Positions 8,181-16,882 of a stretch of DNA of 64,000 nucleotides are shown piece after piece (position 1 is the stretch's first letter; every line of letters starts with the position of its first letter). Under the pieces are notes generated by a model. The model did no database searches and was not told the origin of the DNA. It saw only the letters and a list, made by a program, of their open reading frames with translations. Source of the DNA: Bacteroidota bacterium (GTDB lineage: Bacteria; Bacteroidota; Bacteroidia; Flavobacteriales; Flavobacteriaceae); assembly GCA_027592025.1 (NCBI GenBank), contig JAQCIQ010000003.1, positions 78,177 to 142,176 on the forward strand, read 5' to 3'. Position numbers and translations under genes: made by a program.

Positions 8181-8207
8181 CAAAAGTAGTATAAAATTAC
8201 TACTTTT
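8181..8207. promoter_or_regulatory. Symmetric divergent promoter region with 10-bp dyad
   Basis: Bases 8182-8191 (AAAAGTAGTA) and 8198-8207 (TACTACTTTT) are perfect inverted repeats separated by 6 bases. The left arm carries TACTTTTG for the minus-strand DUF2752 gene (8181-8188). The right arm carries TACTTTTC, one base from consensus, for the plus-strand small membrane gene. The layout suggests shared control or a common operator. Confidence 0.5.
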
Positions 8208-8227
8208 CTACCTCCTAAACTTGCTCA

Positions 8228-8413
8228 ATGAAAACTTACTTAAAAAAAGCCAGAATAGTAATCGCATTGGTTGGCGTTATGCTGCTTTGGTTTTCGGACC
8301 ATTCTATTGATTGGCAGTTGCACATGTCAATTGTTGGAATAGTGTTGCTGATGCTTGGATTGTATTTGATGCAACCTGAGCACAATGCCGAACAACAAGA
8401 AAAAAATGAATAA
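8228..8413 (+). CDS. Small two-helix membrane protein, unknown function
   Basis: 61 residues with two predicted membrane helices (about 9-25 and 32-48: VIALVGVMLLWFSD and LHMSIVGIVLLMLGLYLM) and a charged tail ending EHNAEQQEKNE. I do not recognise a named family. The gene looks real because it ends inside the start of the Smr gene (ATG at 8406, stop TAA at 8411-8413), the usual sign of translational coupling, and has a near-consensus promoter element upstream. A membrane partner for the following Smr protein is possible but only inferred from the overlap. Confidence 0.65.
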   Translation: MKTYLKKARIVIALVGVMLLWFSDHSIDWQLHMSIVGIVLLMLGLYLMQPEHNAEQQEKNE

Positions 8414-8972
8414 AGTATTCAAAACAGGAGATCATGTCGCTTTAAAAGATGACGTCATCTCTGGTATTGTGGTCGACGTCTTAACTAATGATGTGGTTGT
8501 TAGAACTAGAGACGGTTTTGACATGACGTTTCCAAGCCATCTGTTGGTCATCGAAAACCAAGATTCTTTTCTAAAAAGTATGTCTAACATGTCTTCTCTA
8601 GACTCTGGGGAATGGGAAGAAAAACATGCGTCAAAACGTAAAGCAACAACTCAAAAGTCAAAAAATAGGGCCATTCTTCCCATGGAGGTCGATTTGCACA
8701 TCAATCAATTGACCAATTCAACCAGAGGCATGACGAATTTCGATATGCTCACACTACAAATCAACTCTGCCAAACTTAAGCTTGAATTTGCCATCCAAAA
8801 TAAAATTGGGGCTGTAGTTTTTATTCACGGTGTAGGTGAGGGAGTATTGAAAGAAGAATTGATGTTTTTGTTTGGACGATACAGCGGATTGGAATACTTT
8901 GACGCACCTTACGCCAAATATGGCGTAGGGGCAACTCAGGTAGAAATCAGTCAAAACGCGAAGCTTATTTAA
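8406..8972 (+). CDS. Smr-domain protein (DUF2027/MutS2-like C-terminal nuclease domain)
   Basis: About 188 residues. An N-terminal beta-rich part (KVFKTGDHVALKDDVISGIVVDV) looks like the small barrel of DUF2027 proteins. A linker rich in Lys and Ser follows. The C-terminal Smr domain shows the two usual marks: the MEVDLHINQL segment and VFIHGVGEGVLKEEL, the HGxGxG nucleic-acid binding loop. Smr domains nick or bind DNA or RNA, for example in MutS2 ribosome rescue; the target here is unknown. I chose ATG 8406, which overlaps the previous stop; an ATG at 8385 would add seven residues. Confidence 0.8.
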   Translation: MNKVFKTGDHVALKDDVISGIVVDVLTNDVVVRTRDGFDMTFPSHLLVIENQDSFLKSMSNMSSLDSGEWEEKHASKRKATTQKSKNRAILPMEVDLHINQLTNSTRGMTNFDMLTLQINSAKLKLEFAIQNKIGAVVFIHGVGEGVLKEELMFLFGRYSGLEYFDAPYAKYGVGATQVEISQNAKLI

Positions 8973-8996
8973 ATCAGGCATTCTAAACAAAATCCG

Positions 8997-9027
8997 TTGG
9001 TATTTCAGTTATAATCAGTTAAATTTG
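8997..9027 (+). promoter_or_regulatory. Promoter of the cysteine desulfurase gene
   Basis: TTG at 8997-8999, 20 bases of spacing, then TAAATTTG at 9020-9027: a full match to the Bacteroidota vegetative promoter. Transcription should begin near 9034, which leaves an 18-base leader before the TTG start codon at 9052. Confidence 0.65.
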
Positions 9028-9051
9028 GTCGGGATTTTTTAAGAATAAAAA

Positions 9052-10206
9052 TTGGAAACATTTTACTTTGACAATGCTGCGACAACTTGCCTGAGACCAG
9101 AAGTGGTATCGGTCATGTCCGACGTGTTGAACAACTGCTACGGAAATCCTTCCTCTACTCACAGTTTTGGACGCCACGCCAAGACCCAAATTGAAAACTC
9201 AAGAAAGCAAATTGCGGAGTCACTTGGTGCTTTACCAGCTGAAATTGTTTTTACTTCTGGAGGTACCGAAGCAGATAACCAAATACTGAGAGGGGTGATA
9301 AGAGATTTAGGCGTAACTCGAATTATTTCTTCAACGATTGAACATCGTGCTGTAACCCATTCTATTGACCAACTGGTTATCGAATATGGAATAAAGGCTG
9401 ATTTTGTCAATCTTTTGGAAAATGGAGCAGTGGATTTGAACCACCTCCAAAAACTTCTTGAAGATAGTCAAGATTTGACTTTGGTGAGTTTAATGCACAT
9501 CAACAACGAAATTGGTGTAAAGATTGACCTGGACATGGTTGCCAATCTTTGTAAGTCTCACGGAGCGTTTTTTCATAGTGATACCGTCCAGACCATAGGT
9601 CATTACAGCATCAATTTGTCTCAAACTCCGGTAGATTTTTTGGTCGCTAGCGCCCATAAATTCCATGGTCCGAAAGGAGTAGGTTTTGCATTTATTCGAA
9701 AAAATTCGAATTTAAAACCTCTGATTTTCGGAGGTTCTCAAGAAAGAGGCCATCGAGCTGGAACCGAAAGCGTGCACAACATTGTTGGAATGGCCAAGGC
9801 TTTAGAGATTTCATTGGATAAACTCGATGAAGAAAAGGCATACATTGCATCTCTAAAAAATCAATTTGTTACGCGGCTAAAAAATGAAATACCAGAGGTA
9901 AAATTCAATGGTAATTCGGATCGTGTAGAGGAGACGACTTACACTTTAGTCAATGTTCGGTTACCACTCTCTGCGCAGAAAGCACCTTTGTTGTTGTTTC
10001 AACTGGATTTGAAAGGGATAGCCTGTTCAAAGGGCAGTGCTTGTCAAAGTGGGAGTGATTCTGGCTCTCATGTACTATCTGCTATTTTATCGCCAGATGA
10101 GTTGTCCAAACCATCCATTCGATTTTCGTTCAGCGCCATGAACACACCAAAGGAAATTGACTTTTTGGTTGAGGTCTTGAAGGAATTGATCGCTTCAGCG
10201 GCTTAG
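9052..10206 (+). CDS. cysteine desulfurase (NifS/IscS family)
   Basis: A 384-residue PLP enzyme that removes sulfur from cysteine for iron-sulfur cluster or tRNA thiolation. Visible features: FYFDNAATT near the start, the PLP lysine Lys203 in SAHKFHGPKG, RAGTESVHNI, and the catalytic Cys331 in KGSACQSGS on the mobile loop. The loop Cys followed by QSGS fits the IscS/NifS group (family I) rather than SufS. The start is TTG at 9052; there is no ATG before the conserved N terminus and the promoter at 8997-9027 fits this start. No iscU or other isc genes are adjacent, so the sulfur acceptor is unknown. Its stop overlaps the convergent TonB receptor stop (TTAG shared). Confidence 0.9.
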   Translation: METFYFDNAATTCLRPEVVSVMSDVLNNCYGNPSSTHSFGRHAKTQIENSRKQIAESLGALPAEIVFTSGGTEADNQILRGVIRDLGVTRIISSTIEHRAVTHSIDQLVIEYGIKADFVNLLENGAVDLNHLQKLLEDSQDLTLVSLMHINNEIGVKIDLDMVANLCKSHGAFFHSDTVQTIGHYSINLSQTPVDFLVASAHKFHGPKGVGFAFIRKNSNLKPLIFGGSQERGHRAGTESVHNIVGMAKALEISLDKLDEEKAYIASLKNQFVTRLKNEIPEVKFNGNSDRVEETTYTLVNVRLPLSAQKAPLLLFQLDLKGIACSKGSACQSGSDSGSHVLSAILSPDELSKPSIRFSFSAMNTPKEIDFLVEVLKELIASAA

Positions 10207-12707
10207 AAAGATACTCCAGCCCTAAAATTTATGATTCTCGATGTCAGGTAATTGGGGATGGCATATTGTAACTTGGAATATGAATCCCGAACCCAGGTGT
10301 TGGTAATTGAATTTTGCACATTGAAAATATTGAACAATTCCAGCCCGAATTCAAGCGATTCGATGATTTTTCCTTTGCTGCTGCCATCAGGTTGAATCAT
10401 GTGGTAGGTGAGTCCTAAATCGGCACGTTTGTAATCTGGAAGCCGATTTTGATATTGATACAGGTCTGCATAACTAGGTGACCCTCCCGGAACACCCGTG
10501 TTGTAAACCAAATTGAGATACATTTTTAGGTTGGGCATATTCGGCACATAGTCTTGGAACAAGATGCCAAACTTCAACCTCTGATCAGTTGGTCGAGCGA
10601 TATAACCTCGGTTATCGATATTTTCTTCAGTTTTAAGATAGCCAAAACTAAACCAAGACTCTGTTCCAGGAACAAATTCTCCATTCATGCGCAAGTCCAA
10701 GCCATAGGCGTAACCTTGAGAGTTGTTGTCAGCGGAATAGCGGATCCTGACATTTTCTACGGTGTAAGGATTGAGGTCACTCAATCTTTTATAGTACAGC
10801 TCTGAGTTCAATTTAAACGGTCGGTCCCATAGATCAAAACTATAGGTATTTCCAAGTACAGCATGAATCGATTTTTGTGCTTTTACATCAGTAATTATCG
10901 ACCCACTGGCATTCCTCAATTCACGATAGAAAGGAGGTTGATGATATAGGCCTCCACTGAGCCTCCAAAGCATATTTGGATTGTCTTTTGGTTTAATGGC
11001 CAATTGAGCTCTAAGACTCCAAACCGATTGAGACGATTTGTTGCTATCATTAACCCCAACTTGCCACGCATTTAATCTTGCTCCCAAATTGGCAAAGACT
11101 TCGTGGCCTTTGTAGTCTCCTTTAAAGCTATACTGGGCATAGGCTTGAAGACGATTGATTGAAGCGTGTTGAGTTACCCTGACGTTGCTGTAGGGTAGTA
11201 GGGGGCCAACGTAGGGTTCGTAGGGTTGATTTTGAAAAATACCAAGATCAGGAGGGTCAATGGAAAATCCTGCTGAGTCAATGACTTCCCATTCCACCAA
11301 TCTGTCTCGAATATCTTCTTTATTGTATTTGGTTGACCATGAAACAAGGTGTTCATTACGCTTGTATTCTCCTTTAATTTCTATGGATGTAATAAGGGCG
11401 TCAAGATCATTCCTCCCATGGTTCAATTGGCTTCCAATGGCTTGAACAAAGCTGACATCGCCAAAGTCCTCGTCTCCAATATTGCTGTTGACTTCGCCCA
11501 AACTGTATTGTGCCAATATGTCAAAATGTTCTTGTTCGATGGTGTGAAAAATGGAGCCAATAAAGCTAAAATGTAGCTGAGCACTGGGCTTATAATGAGC
11601 AGTAAAAGCGGTGTTCAAGGTTTGATAACGATCCTTCTCTTGTCCTTCGTACACAACTCTAAGAGCGATGGGCTGGTCAATGGTTCCAAAATTGGTTTGT
11701 CTGGTTTTGGGCTGGTAATTGTAGGAGTTGATGCTAGCATTGCCCAAAAAGTGATAACTCCATTGTCTATTGGCGCTATAGGTCAGCAATAGCTGGAGGT
11801 CTGCAAAGGCAGGTTTGAAATTCGACTCAGTTTCTTGTGAATTGACTAGCAAGCTATTGTTTCTATAACGAAACCCCGCTAGGGCGCTCCATTTGTTATT
11901 TTTAGAAACTCCTTCAAGGGTGGCAGAGAGCCCGAGAAGACTCATTTCTAAGCTGGCTCTATTGTCAATTGGAGTTCTGTATTCAATATCTAAAACACTT
12001 GAAAGCTTATCACCGTATTTGGCTTGGAATCCCCCGGCTGAAAAATTCAGATCTTTGATCAGACTGCTGTTGACAAAGCTCAGACCTTCTTGTTGACCTG
12101 ACCTGATCAAGAAGGGGCGGTAAATTTCTATGCCATTGACATAAACTAAGTTTTCGTCAAAATTTCCCCCACGAACGTTGTATTGGGTGCTCAGTTCGTT
12201 GGAAATAGAAACCCCAGGCAGTGTTTTTAAAATATTCTCTACTCCAGGTTGAGCACCTCTAATTGTTCGCAAAAGCTGAGGGGATATGTTGGTAATACCT
12301 TCAATCTGGTCTCTGTTGCTATTGCTTATCACAATGGGTGCAATCTGTTCCATTTCCAACTGCAAAACAGGATTGAATTCAAAAGTTGCGTTGGACTCCA
12401 AATTAAAGGAAGCTAAAAGTTTTTTGTAGCTCAAGTGGGAGAATTCAACACTAGTATTTTGCCCAGAAGGGATTTCAAGCCAGTAAAAACCGTTGTTGTT
12501 AGAAACAGTGCCAGAGGTGTTGCAACTGATATTGACATCAACTATTGGATTGTTGTTCATATCCAAAATGACTCCTGTTAAAACCGCATTTTGAGCCACT
12601 AAGTCCAAGCTGGAAATACAGCAGTAAATTGCAATGCAAAAAATACGGAGGCTCTGAAACCCTTTATTGACGGTAGAAGACACTTTCAAATGTAGTACTA
12701 TTTCCAA
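10203..12707 (-). CDS. TonB-dependent receptor with N-terminal carboxypeptidase-regulatory-like domain
   Basis: About 834 residues. A signal peptide (FCIAIYCCISSLDLVAQ) is followed by a carboxypeptidase-regulatory-like beta-sandwich (about 40-115), a plug domain (about 130-235, with ENILKTLPGVSISNELSTQYNVRGGNFDENL split over this region) and a 22-stranded barrel ending SRIINFRAGVSF. There is no SusD partner, so it is not a glycan SusC; the ligand is unknown. The ATG at 12707 overlaps the upstream M23 gene by 44 bases, while in-frame TTG and GTG codons shortly after are plausible real starts. Linkage to the peptidase suggests one transcript. Its energy coupling to TonB is inferred from family. 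Confidence 0.87.
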   Translation of the reverse strand: MEIVLHLKVSSTVNKGFQSLRIFCIAIYCCISSLDLVAQNAVLTGVILDMNNNPIVDVNISCNTSGTVSNNNGFYWLEIPSGQNTSVEFSHLSYKKLLASFNLESNATFEFNPVLQLEMEQIAPIVISNSNRDQIEGITNISPQLLRTIRGAQPGVENILKTLPGVSISNELSTQYNVRGGNFDENLVYVNGIEIYRPFLIRSGQQEGLSFVNSSLIKDLNFSAGGFQAKYGDKLSSVLDIEYRTPIDNRASLEMSLLGLSATLEGVSKNNKWSALAGFRYRNNSLLVNSQETESNFKPAFADLQLLLTYSANRQWSYHFLGNASINSYNYQPKTRQTNFGTIDQPIALRVVYEGQEKDRYQTLNTAFTAHYKPSAQLHFSFIGSIFHTIEQEHFDILAQYSLGEVNSNIGDEDFGDVSFVQAIGSQLNHGRNDLDALITSIEIKGEYKRNEHLVSWSTKYNKEDIRDRLVEWEVIDSAGFSIDPPDLGIFQNQPYEPYVGPLLPYSNVRVTQHASINRLQAYAQYSFKGDYKGHEVFANLGARLNAWQVGVNDSNKSSQSVWSLRAQLAIKPKDNPNMLWRLSGGLYHQPPFYRELRNASGSIITDVKAQKSIHAVLGNTYSFDLWDRPFKLNSELYYKRLSDLNPYTVENVRIRYSADNNSQGYAYGLDLRMNGEFVPGTESWFSFGYLKTEENIDNRGYIARPTDQRLKFGILFQDYVPNMPNLKMYLNLVYNTGVPGGSPSYADLYQYQNRLPDYKRADLGLTYHMIQPDGSSKGKIIESLEFGLELFNIFNVQNSITNTWVRDSYSKLQYAIPNYLTSRIINFRAGVSF

Positions 12708-14364
12708 TATTATCGGTTACAACAACTTTTAAATTGTTCTCTTCTTTGTCGCTGACCCCATCGTTGAAGTCGTAGGTCAAAGTGCCCGTTTTGTATTCGT
12801 ACTCCATCAAAATCCATTTTCCGTTAATTGTGGCGCGATAGGAGCTTATGCCAGAGAAATCATCGCTAATTTTTAACTTGAGATAGCGGTATTTAGACAT
12901 CCATTGACCGGATTTAAAATTATCAGGACTTACAACTGGAGGAGTGCGATCTTCGGCAATGGTATAATTGGCGAAAGATTTGGTTGAAGCGCTAAGTTGA
13001 TCTCCTTTTCTGCTCGTTTTTAAAGGGTACATTTTTCGATTTTTGCCCCATACGCTGGCAATGAGTAAGTATTTTCTATCTTGTAATGTGTACTTGCTCA
13101 CGTCGAAACTGATGAGAAAGGACTTTTGTGCAGCAGATGTTGGGCCTTTGATTCGAAGTGTGTCGTTATCGTTTGAAACAGAAACAGGCACATCCTCATA
13201 AAAACAATTTTTCGGAAAATACACGCTGCTATTTCCTTCTGAAAAGGTAATATCTTCATGGAAAGGAACAACAACAGCACTAGAGGTTGTGACTGGCAGA
13301 GGTGTTGAGATTGGGGCGGAGTAGGAAATGGGAACCATTACAGTTGATGTATTTCCTGCAAAATCGGTAACCAATATTTCATACATCACATTTTGCGTTG
13401 GCGCTATTTTTACCACACCGTTTTGAACGACATTTTTGTACAGACTAAGCGGATTGTTAGGTTTTTTATACAACAGTTGAAGTTGTTTTTTGTTGTTTTC
13501 TAAATAGTCGAAATCAATAAAACGAACGATATGCTTGCTTTCATCAAAAGAAAATTTATTGAACTCAACCAAAAAGTTTTGTTGACCGTTGATCTTAGTC
13601 TCAATACAAGCCACTCCATTTTTATTGGCAGCTTGATCGAGTCGGTCATAAGTGTCAATAGAAAATCCAATTTCTCCATCAGCCATAACGGATTCAGCGG
13701 TATAGCTTCCATTTTCGTTTTTTGTTAGCTTGAGTTTGATGCGTTCTCTTGCTTGATTCACATGAGAAGAATCAGTAAGAGGGTAGGCATAGAGTCCGTC
13801 CACTTCTGGGTACTGACTGTCTTCAACCACCAAGCCAAACAGCATCGGATTCATCGGTCGCTGACTGTTGTCGCGTATTTCAAAGTGCAAATGAGGGCCA
13901 CCTGAACCACCGGTATTTCCACTGTAAGCGACCACTTGACCTCCAACAACTCTCAGTTGGTTTTTGGCGGGAAAACGCTCAATTTCATAGCTTTCGCTTT
14001 TGTATTGTTCAGACTTAATATAATCTTCTATTTCGGAGCCAAATTTTTGTAAATGACCATATACGGTAGTGTAACCATTGGGATCAGAAATATACAAGGC
14101 TTTGCCATAACCTCCTTCTTGAATGCTAATTCTACTGACATATCCGTCAGCAGCAGCATATACTTTTAACCCTTCTTGTTGTTGTGTTTTGATGTCCATT
14201 CCTGAATGAAAATGACTGGACCTCAATTCGCCAAAAGTTCCAGACAATATCAAGGGAATGTCTAATGGCTTTTGGAAATAAGTTTGTGGATAGGGGTTCT
14301 CTACCTGAGCTCGAGACCAAAAGGACAGAAGTGAAATGGCAAGAAACGCAAAAATCTTGTTCAT
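12664..14364 (-). CDS. M23 family zinc metallopeptidase with long C-terminal region
   Basis: About 566 residues. A signal peptide (MNKIFAFLAISLLSFWSRA) precedes a LytM/M23 domain with all zinc and catalytic residues: His53 and Asp57 (HFHSGMD), His104 (VYGHL) and His158/His160 (GPHLHFEI). Such enzymes cut peptidoglycan crosslinks in the periplasm. The remaining 400 residues are beta-rich, with repeated Ig-like patterns (EILVTDFAGNTSTVMV and KVVVTDNIGNSTTFESV). I chose the ATG at 14364, which starts the signal peptide, over an upstream start at 14415. The TonB receptor follows with overlap, and zapA lies divergently, consistent with a cell-envelope neighbourhood. Confidence 0.88.
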   Translation of the reverse strand: MNKIFAFLAISLLSFWSRAQVENPYPQTYFQKPLDIPLILSGTFGELRSSHFHSGMDIKTQQQEGLKVYAAADGYVSRISIQEGGYGKALYISDPNGYTTVYGHLQKFGSEIEDYIKSEQYKSESYEIERFPAKNQLRVVGGQVVAYSGNTGGSGGPHLHFEIRDNSQRPMNPMLFGLVVEDSQYPEVDGLYAYPLTDSSHVNQARERIKLKLTKNENGSYTAESVMADGEIGFSIDTYDRLDQAANKNGVACIETKINGQQNFLVEFNKFSFDESKHIVRFIDFDYLENNKKQLQLLYKKPNNPLSLYKNVVQNGVVKIAPTQNVMYEILVTDFAGNTSTVMVPISYSAPISTPLPVTTSSAVVVPFHEDITFSEGNSSVYFPKNCFYEDVPVSVSNDNDTLRIKGPTSAAQKSFLISFDVSKYTLQDRKYLLIASVWGKNRKMYPLKTSRKGDQLSASTKSFANYTIAEDRTPPVVSPDNFKSGQWMSKYRYLKLKISDDFSGISSYRATINGKWILMEYEYKTGTLTYDFNDGVSDKEENNLKVVVTDNIGNSTTFESVFYRQ

Positions 14365-14456
14365 AGTGTTCGAAGGTAAATAATCGAATTCTTCCTTGCA
14401 AATATGGAACCACACAATTTGCAGAAAAGCGCATTGAATTAAATATCCAATTTGTA

Positions 14457-14487
14457 TTGTAAATTGTCCTTTGGAATCTTATCTTTG
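14457..14487 (+). promoter_or_regulatory. Promoter of the coiled-coil/zapA operon
   Basis: TTG at 14457-14459 lies 20 bases before TATCTTTG (14480-14487), an exact TAnnTTTG match. It should start transcription near 14494, upstream of the coiled-coil gene, and may also drive zapA and reach the 6S RNA. Confidence 0.6.
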
Positions 14488-14509
14488 GAATTGGTAAAAG
14501 CCTGTTGAT

Positions 14510-14800
14510 ATGCACGATGCATTACAAACCTTAAAGTCAATTGAAAAGAGTTCTGCTCTCCTGATGGAGCGCTATGACGCTCTAAAAGAAAGTCATAAGG
14601 TATTGCAGCAGGAATTGAATTTGACCAAATCTAAACTGATTGCTCAAGAGCAAGAGTTGGAGGAATGTCAAAATAAATTTCAGTCATTAAAACACGCTAA
14701 TACCTTGTTAGGTAGTGATAACGACAAACGAGACACGAAGCTCAAAATCAATACACTCATAAGAGAAATAGACACTTGTATAGCCCAATTATCGCAATAA
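14510..14800 (+). CDS. Small coiled-coil protein upstream of zapA
   Basis: 96 residues, almost entirely heptad-patterned helix (for example SIEKSSALLMERYDALKES and LIAQEQELEECQNKF), with no signal peptide or membrane segment. The tail KLKINTLIREIDTCIAQLSQ is the part I remember as conserved in the equivalent gene of other Bacteroidota. It ends 6 bases before the zapA start, so the two are cotranscribed. In size and structure it resembles ZapB, the coiled-coil partner of ZapA in proteobacteria, but I can show no sequence homology. A division-site scaffold role is an inference from context. Confidence 0.75.
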   Translation: MHDALQTLKSIEKSSALLMERYDALKESHKVLQQELNLTKSKLIAQEQELEECQNKFQSLKHANTLLGSDNDKRDTKLKINTLIREIDTCIAQLSQ

Positions 14801-14806
14801 TATATC

Positions 14807-15109
14807 ATGGCAGATCAACTAAAAATAAAATTATCAATTGCCAATAGAATATACCCTTTGAACATTCTTATAGACCAAGAGGAGGGTTTGCGCCGCGCTG
14901 CACAAAAAATTGATCAAATGATAAAACAATTTGAGCAAAGCTATTCAGTAAGAGATAAGCAAGATGTTTTGGCCATGTGTGCCTTGCAGTTTGCGTCTCA
15001 AATTGAACAGCAAAACATTGATAAATCGGATTTGGATGTCAGCTTGAAAGATCGATTGATTGAAATTGATCAGCAGTTGAAAGCACATTTAGATTCGAAC
15101 GTTCTTTAA
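14807..15109 (+). CDS. zapA: Cell division protein ZapA
   Basis: 100 residues. The N-terminal part (KIKLSIANRIYPLNILIDQEE) matches the globular FtsZ-binding head of ZapA, followed by GLRRAAQKIDQMIKQFEQ and a C-terminal coiled coil. ZapA bundles FtsZ filaments at the division ring. The length is typical. It follows the coiled-coil gene by 6 bases and is followed by the 6S RNA, the same zapA-6S order known from E. coli. The head domain is divergent from proteobacterial ZapA, which is normal for this phylum. Confidence 0.85.
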   Translation: MADQLKIKLSIANRIYPLNILIDQEEGLRRAAQKIDQMIKQFEQSYSVRDKQDVLAMCALQFASQIEQQNIDKSDLDVSLKDRLIEIDQQLKAHLDSNVL

Positions 15110-15126
15110 AATAAACAGTTATTACT

Positions 15127-15286
15127 GCCTGTACCAGTGATTATCTTTGATAAACTCAACGAATAATTCTTATAAAAGGGGTGTATAAAGATTGTAAAAG
15201 CGAGCTGCCATTGAGCAGATACTTGATCAGTTTTTGAGCCCTTAAGCCTATTTATAGGAGTTTAGCAAATCACATCTGGTGCAGGC
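15127..15286 (+). ncRNA. ssrS: 6S RNA (6S-Flavo type)
   Basis: A 160-base stretch closed by a long helix. 15127-15137 pairs with 15276-15286 (11 pairs, one of them U-G), followed after a 3-base bulge (15273-15275) by 15138-15142 with 15268-15272. Inner hairpins are visible: 15141-15153 (TTATC/GATAA), 15205-15218 (CTGC/GCAG) and 15247-15258 (CCTA/TAGG). The rest is a loosely paired central region, as expected for 6S RNA, which mimics an open promoter and binds RNA polymerase. A T-run (15287-15291) follows. The position directly after zapA and before rny matches my memory of the 6S-Flavo family and parallels E. coli. The exact 5' end is uncertain and may lie upstream. Confidence 0.82.
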
Positions 15287-15311
15287 TTTTTAATTTATTA
15301 CAACTAAAGAA

Positions 15312-16880
15312 ATGGACATAGTTTTTATAGTATGCGGAATCTTGGGTGGTACAGGTCTAGGTATGGTGATTTCTCGCTTTTCTGAAAAATCAAGAGCCTC
15401 GAGACTTTTGACCCAAGCCAAAATTGAGGCCGACCAAATGGTCAAAGAAGCTAGAATTAGTTCTGAAAATTTAAAAAGAGATAAAATGCTCCAAGCCAAG
15501 GAGAGATTCTTGGAACTTAAATCAGAACACGAAAAGGTTATTCTAGATCGAGATCGAAAAATTTCGGAGGTAGAAAAACGGCTGAGAGATAAAGAATCTC
15601 AGTTGAACAGCGAATTAGCGAAGAATAAAAATGCCAGTGCCAGCCTAGAACAAACCAAACAAGAATATGTGAGAAGATTGGAATTGTTGGATAAACGTCA
15701 AGACGATCTCGAAAGGGCGAAAAATCAACAAATCAGTCAGCTCGAGGTTATTGCTGGTATGACAGCTAACGAAGCCAAAGCACAGTTGTTGGAATCGCTC
15801 AAGGCTAAAGCCGAAAGTGAAGCAATGGCTTTTGCTCAATCAAAATTTGACGAAGCACAATTAACCTCCGAACAAGAGGCTAAACGTATCATCATCAATA
15901 CCATTCAGCGCATTGGCACTGAGGAAGCCGTAGAAAATTGCGTTTCAGTTTTTAACATTGAATCTGATGATGTCAAAGGGCGCATCATTGGACGTGAGGG
16001 TAGAAATATAAGAGCTTTGGAAGCCGCAACGGGTGTCGAAATCATCGTAGATGATACACCAGAGGCCATTATTCTGTCTTGCTTTGATCCCGTGAGAAGA
16101 GAAATTGCCCGAATGTCGTTGCACAAGTTGGTAAGTGACGGCCGCATACATCCTGCTCGAATTGAGGAGGTAGTTGAAAAGACGGCAAGTCAAATCAATC
16201 AAGAAATAATCGAGGTCGGGAAACGAACTGTTGTAGATTTGGGAGTTCATGGTTTGCATCCCGAGTTGATCAAACTGGTTGGAAGAATGAAATACCGTTC
16301 TTCATATGGACAAAATCTTCTGCAGCATTCGAGAGAGGTGGCCAAGTTGTGCGGCGTAATGGCTGCTGAATTGGGTCTCAACGCCAAAATGGCAAAAAGA
16401 GCAGGTTTGTTGCACGATATTGGTAAAGTTCCTGAAGCAGAGACGGATATGGAAACGCCTCATGCAATCTTGGGTATGCAATGGGCTGAAAAATATGGTG
16501 AAAAACCCGAAATCTGCAATGCCATAGGTGCGCATCATGACGAGATTGAAATGAAATATTTGATTTCACCCATAATTCAAGTTTGCGACGCCATATCTGG
16601 AGCACGTCCAGGCGCCAGAAGACAAGTGATGGATTCTTATATTCAACGATTGAAGGATTTGGAAGCTACCGCTTACAGTTTTCAAGGCGTAGAAAAGGCT
16701 TTCGCGATTCAAGCGGGTCGAGAACTTCGGGTAATTGTTGAAAGTGACAAGGTCAGCGATGAAAAAGCAGCAACACTTTCGTTTGAGATAAGTCAAAAAA
16801 TTCAAACAGAAATGACCTACCCAGGACAGGTGAGAGTTACAGTTATTCGTGAAACAAGAGCGGTCAATATAGCTACCTAG
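15312..16880 (+). CDS. rny: Ribonuclease Y
   Basis: 522 residues, the usual length. An N-terminal membrane anchor ([19 protein letters not shown]) is followed by a long coiled coil (about 30-190). A KH RNA-binding domain has [15 protein letters not shown] at about 222-236. The HD domain carries LLHDIGK with His368-Asp369, the metal-binding pair. RNase Y is an endoribonuclease that starts mRNA decay at the membrane. It lies just 3' of the 6S RNA; with no obvious promoter in the 25-base gap it may share the upstream transcript. It ends 2 bases from the convergent xerD stop. Confidence 0.95.
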   Translation: MDIVFIVCGILGGTGLGMVISRFSEKSRASRLLTQAKIEADQMVKEARISSENLKRDKMLQAKERFLELKSEHEKVILDRDRKISEVEKRLRDKESQLNSELAKNKNASASLEQTKQEYVRRLELLDKRQDDLERAKNQQISQLEVIAGMTANEAKAQLLESLKAKAESEAMAFAQSKFDEAQLTSEQEAKRIIINTIQRIGTEEAVENCVSVFNIESDDVKGRIIGREGRNIRALEAATGVEIIVDDTPEAIILSCFDPVRREIARMSLHKLVSDGRIHPARIEEVVEKTASQINQEIIEVGKRTVVDLGVHGLHPELIKLVGRMKYRSSYGQNLLQHSREVAKLCGVMAAELGLNAKMAKRAGLLHDIGKVPEAETDMETPHAILGMQWAEKYGEKPEICNAIGAHHDEIEMKYLISPIIQVCDAISGARPGARRQVMDSYIQRLKDLEATAYSFQGVEKAFAIQAGRELRVIVESDKVSDEKAATLSFEISQKIQTEMTYPGQVRVTVIRETRAVNIAT

Positions 16881-16882
16881 TT

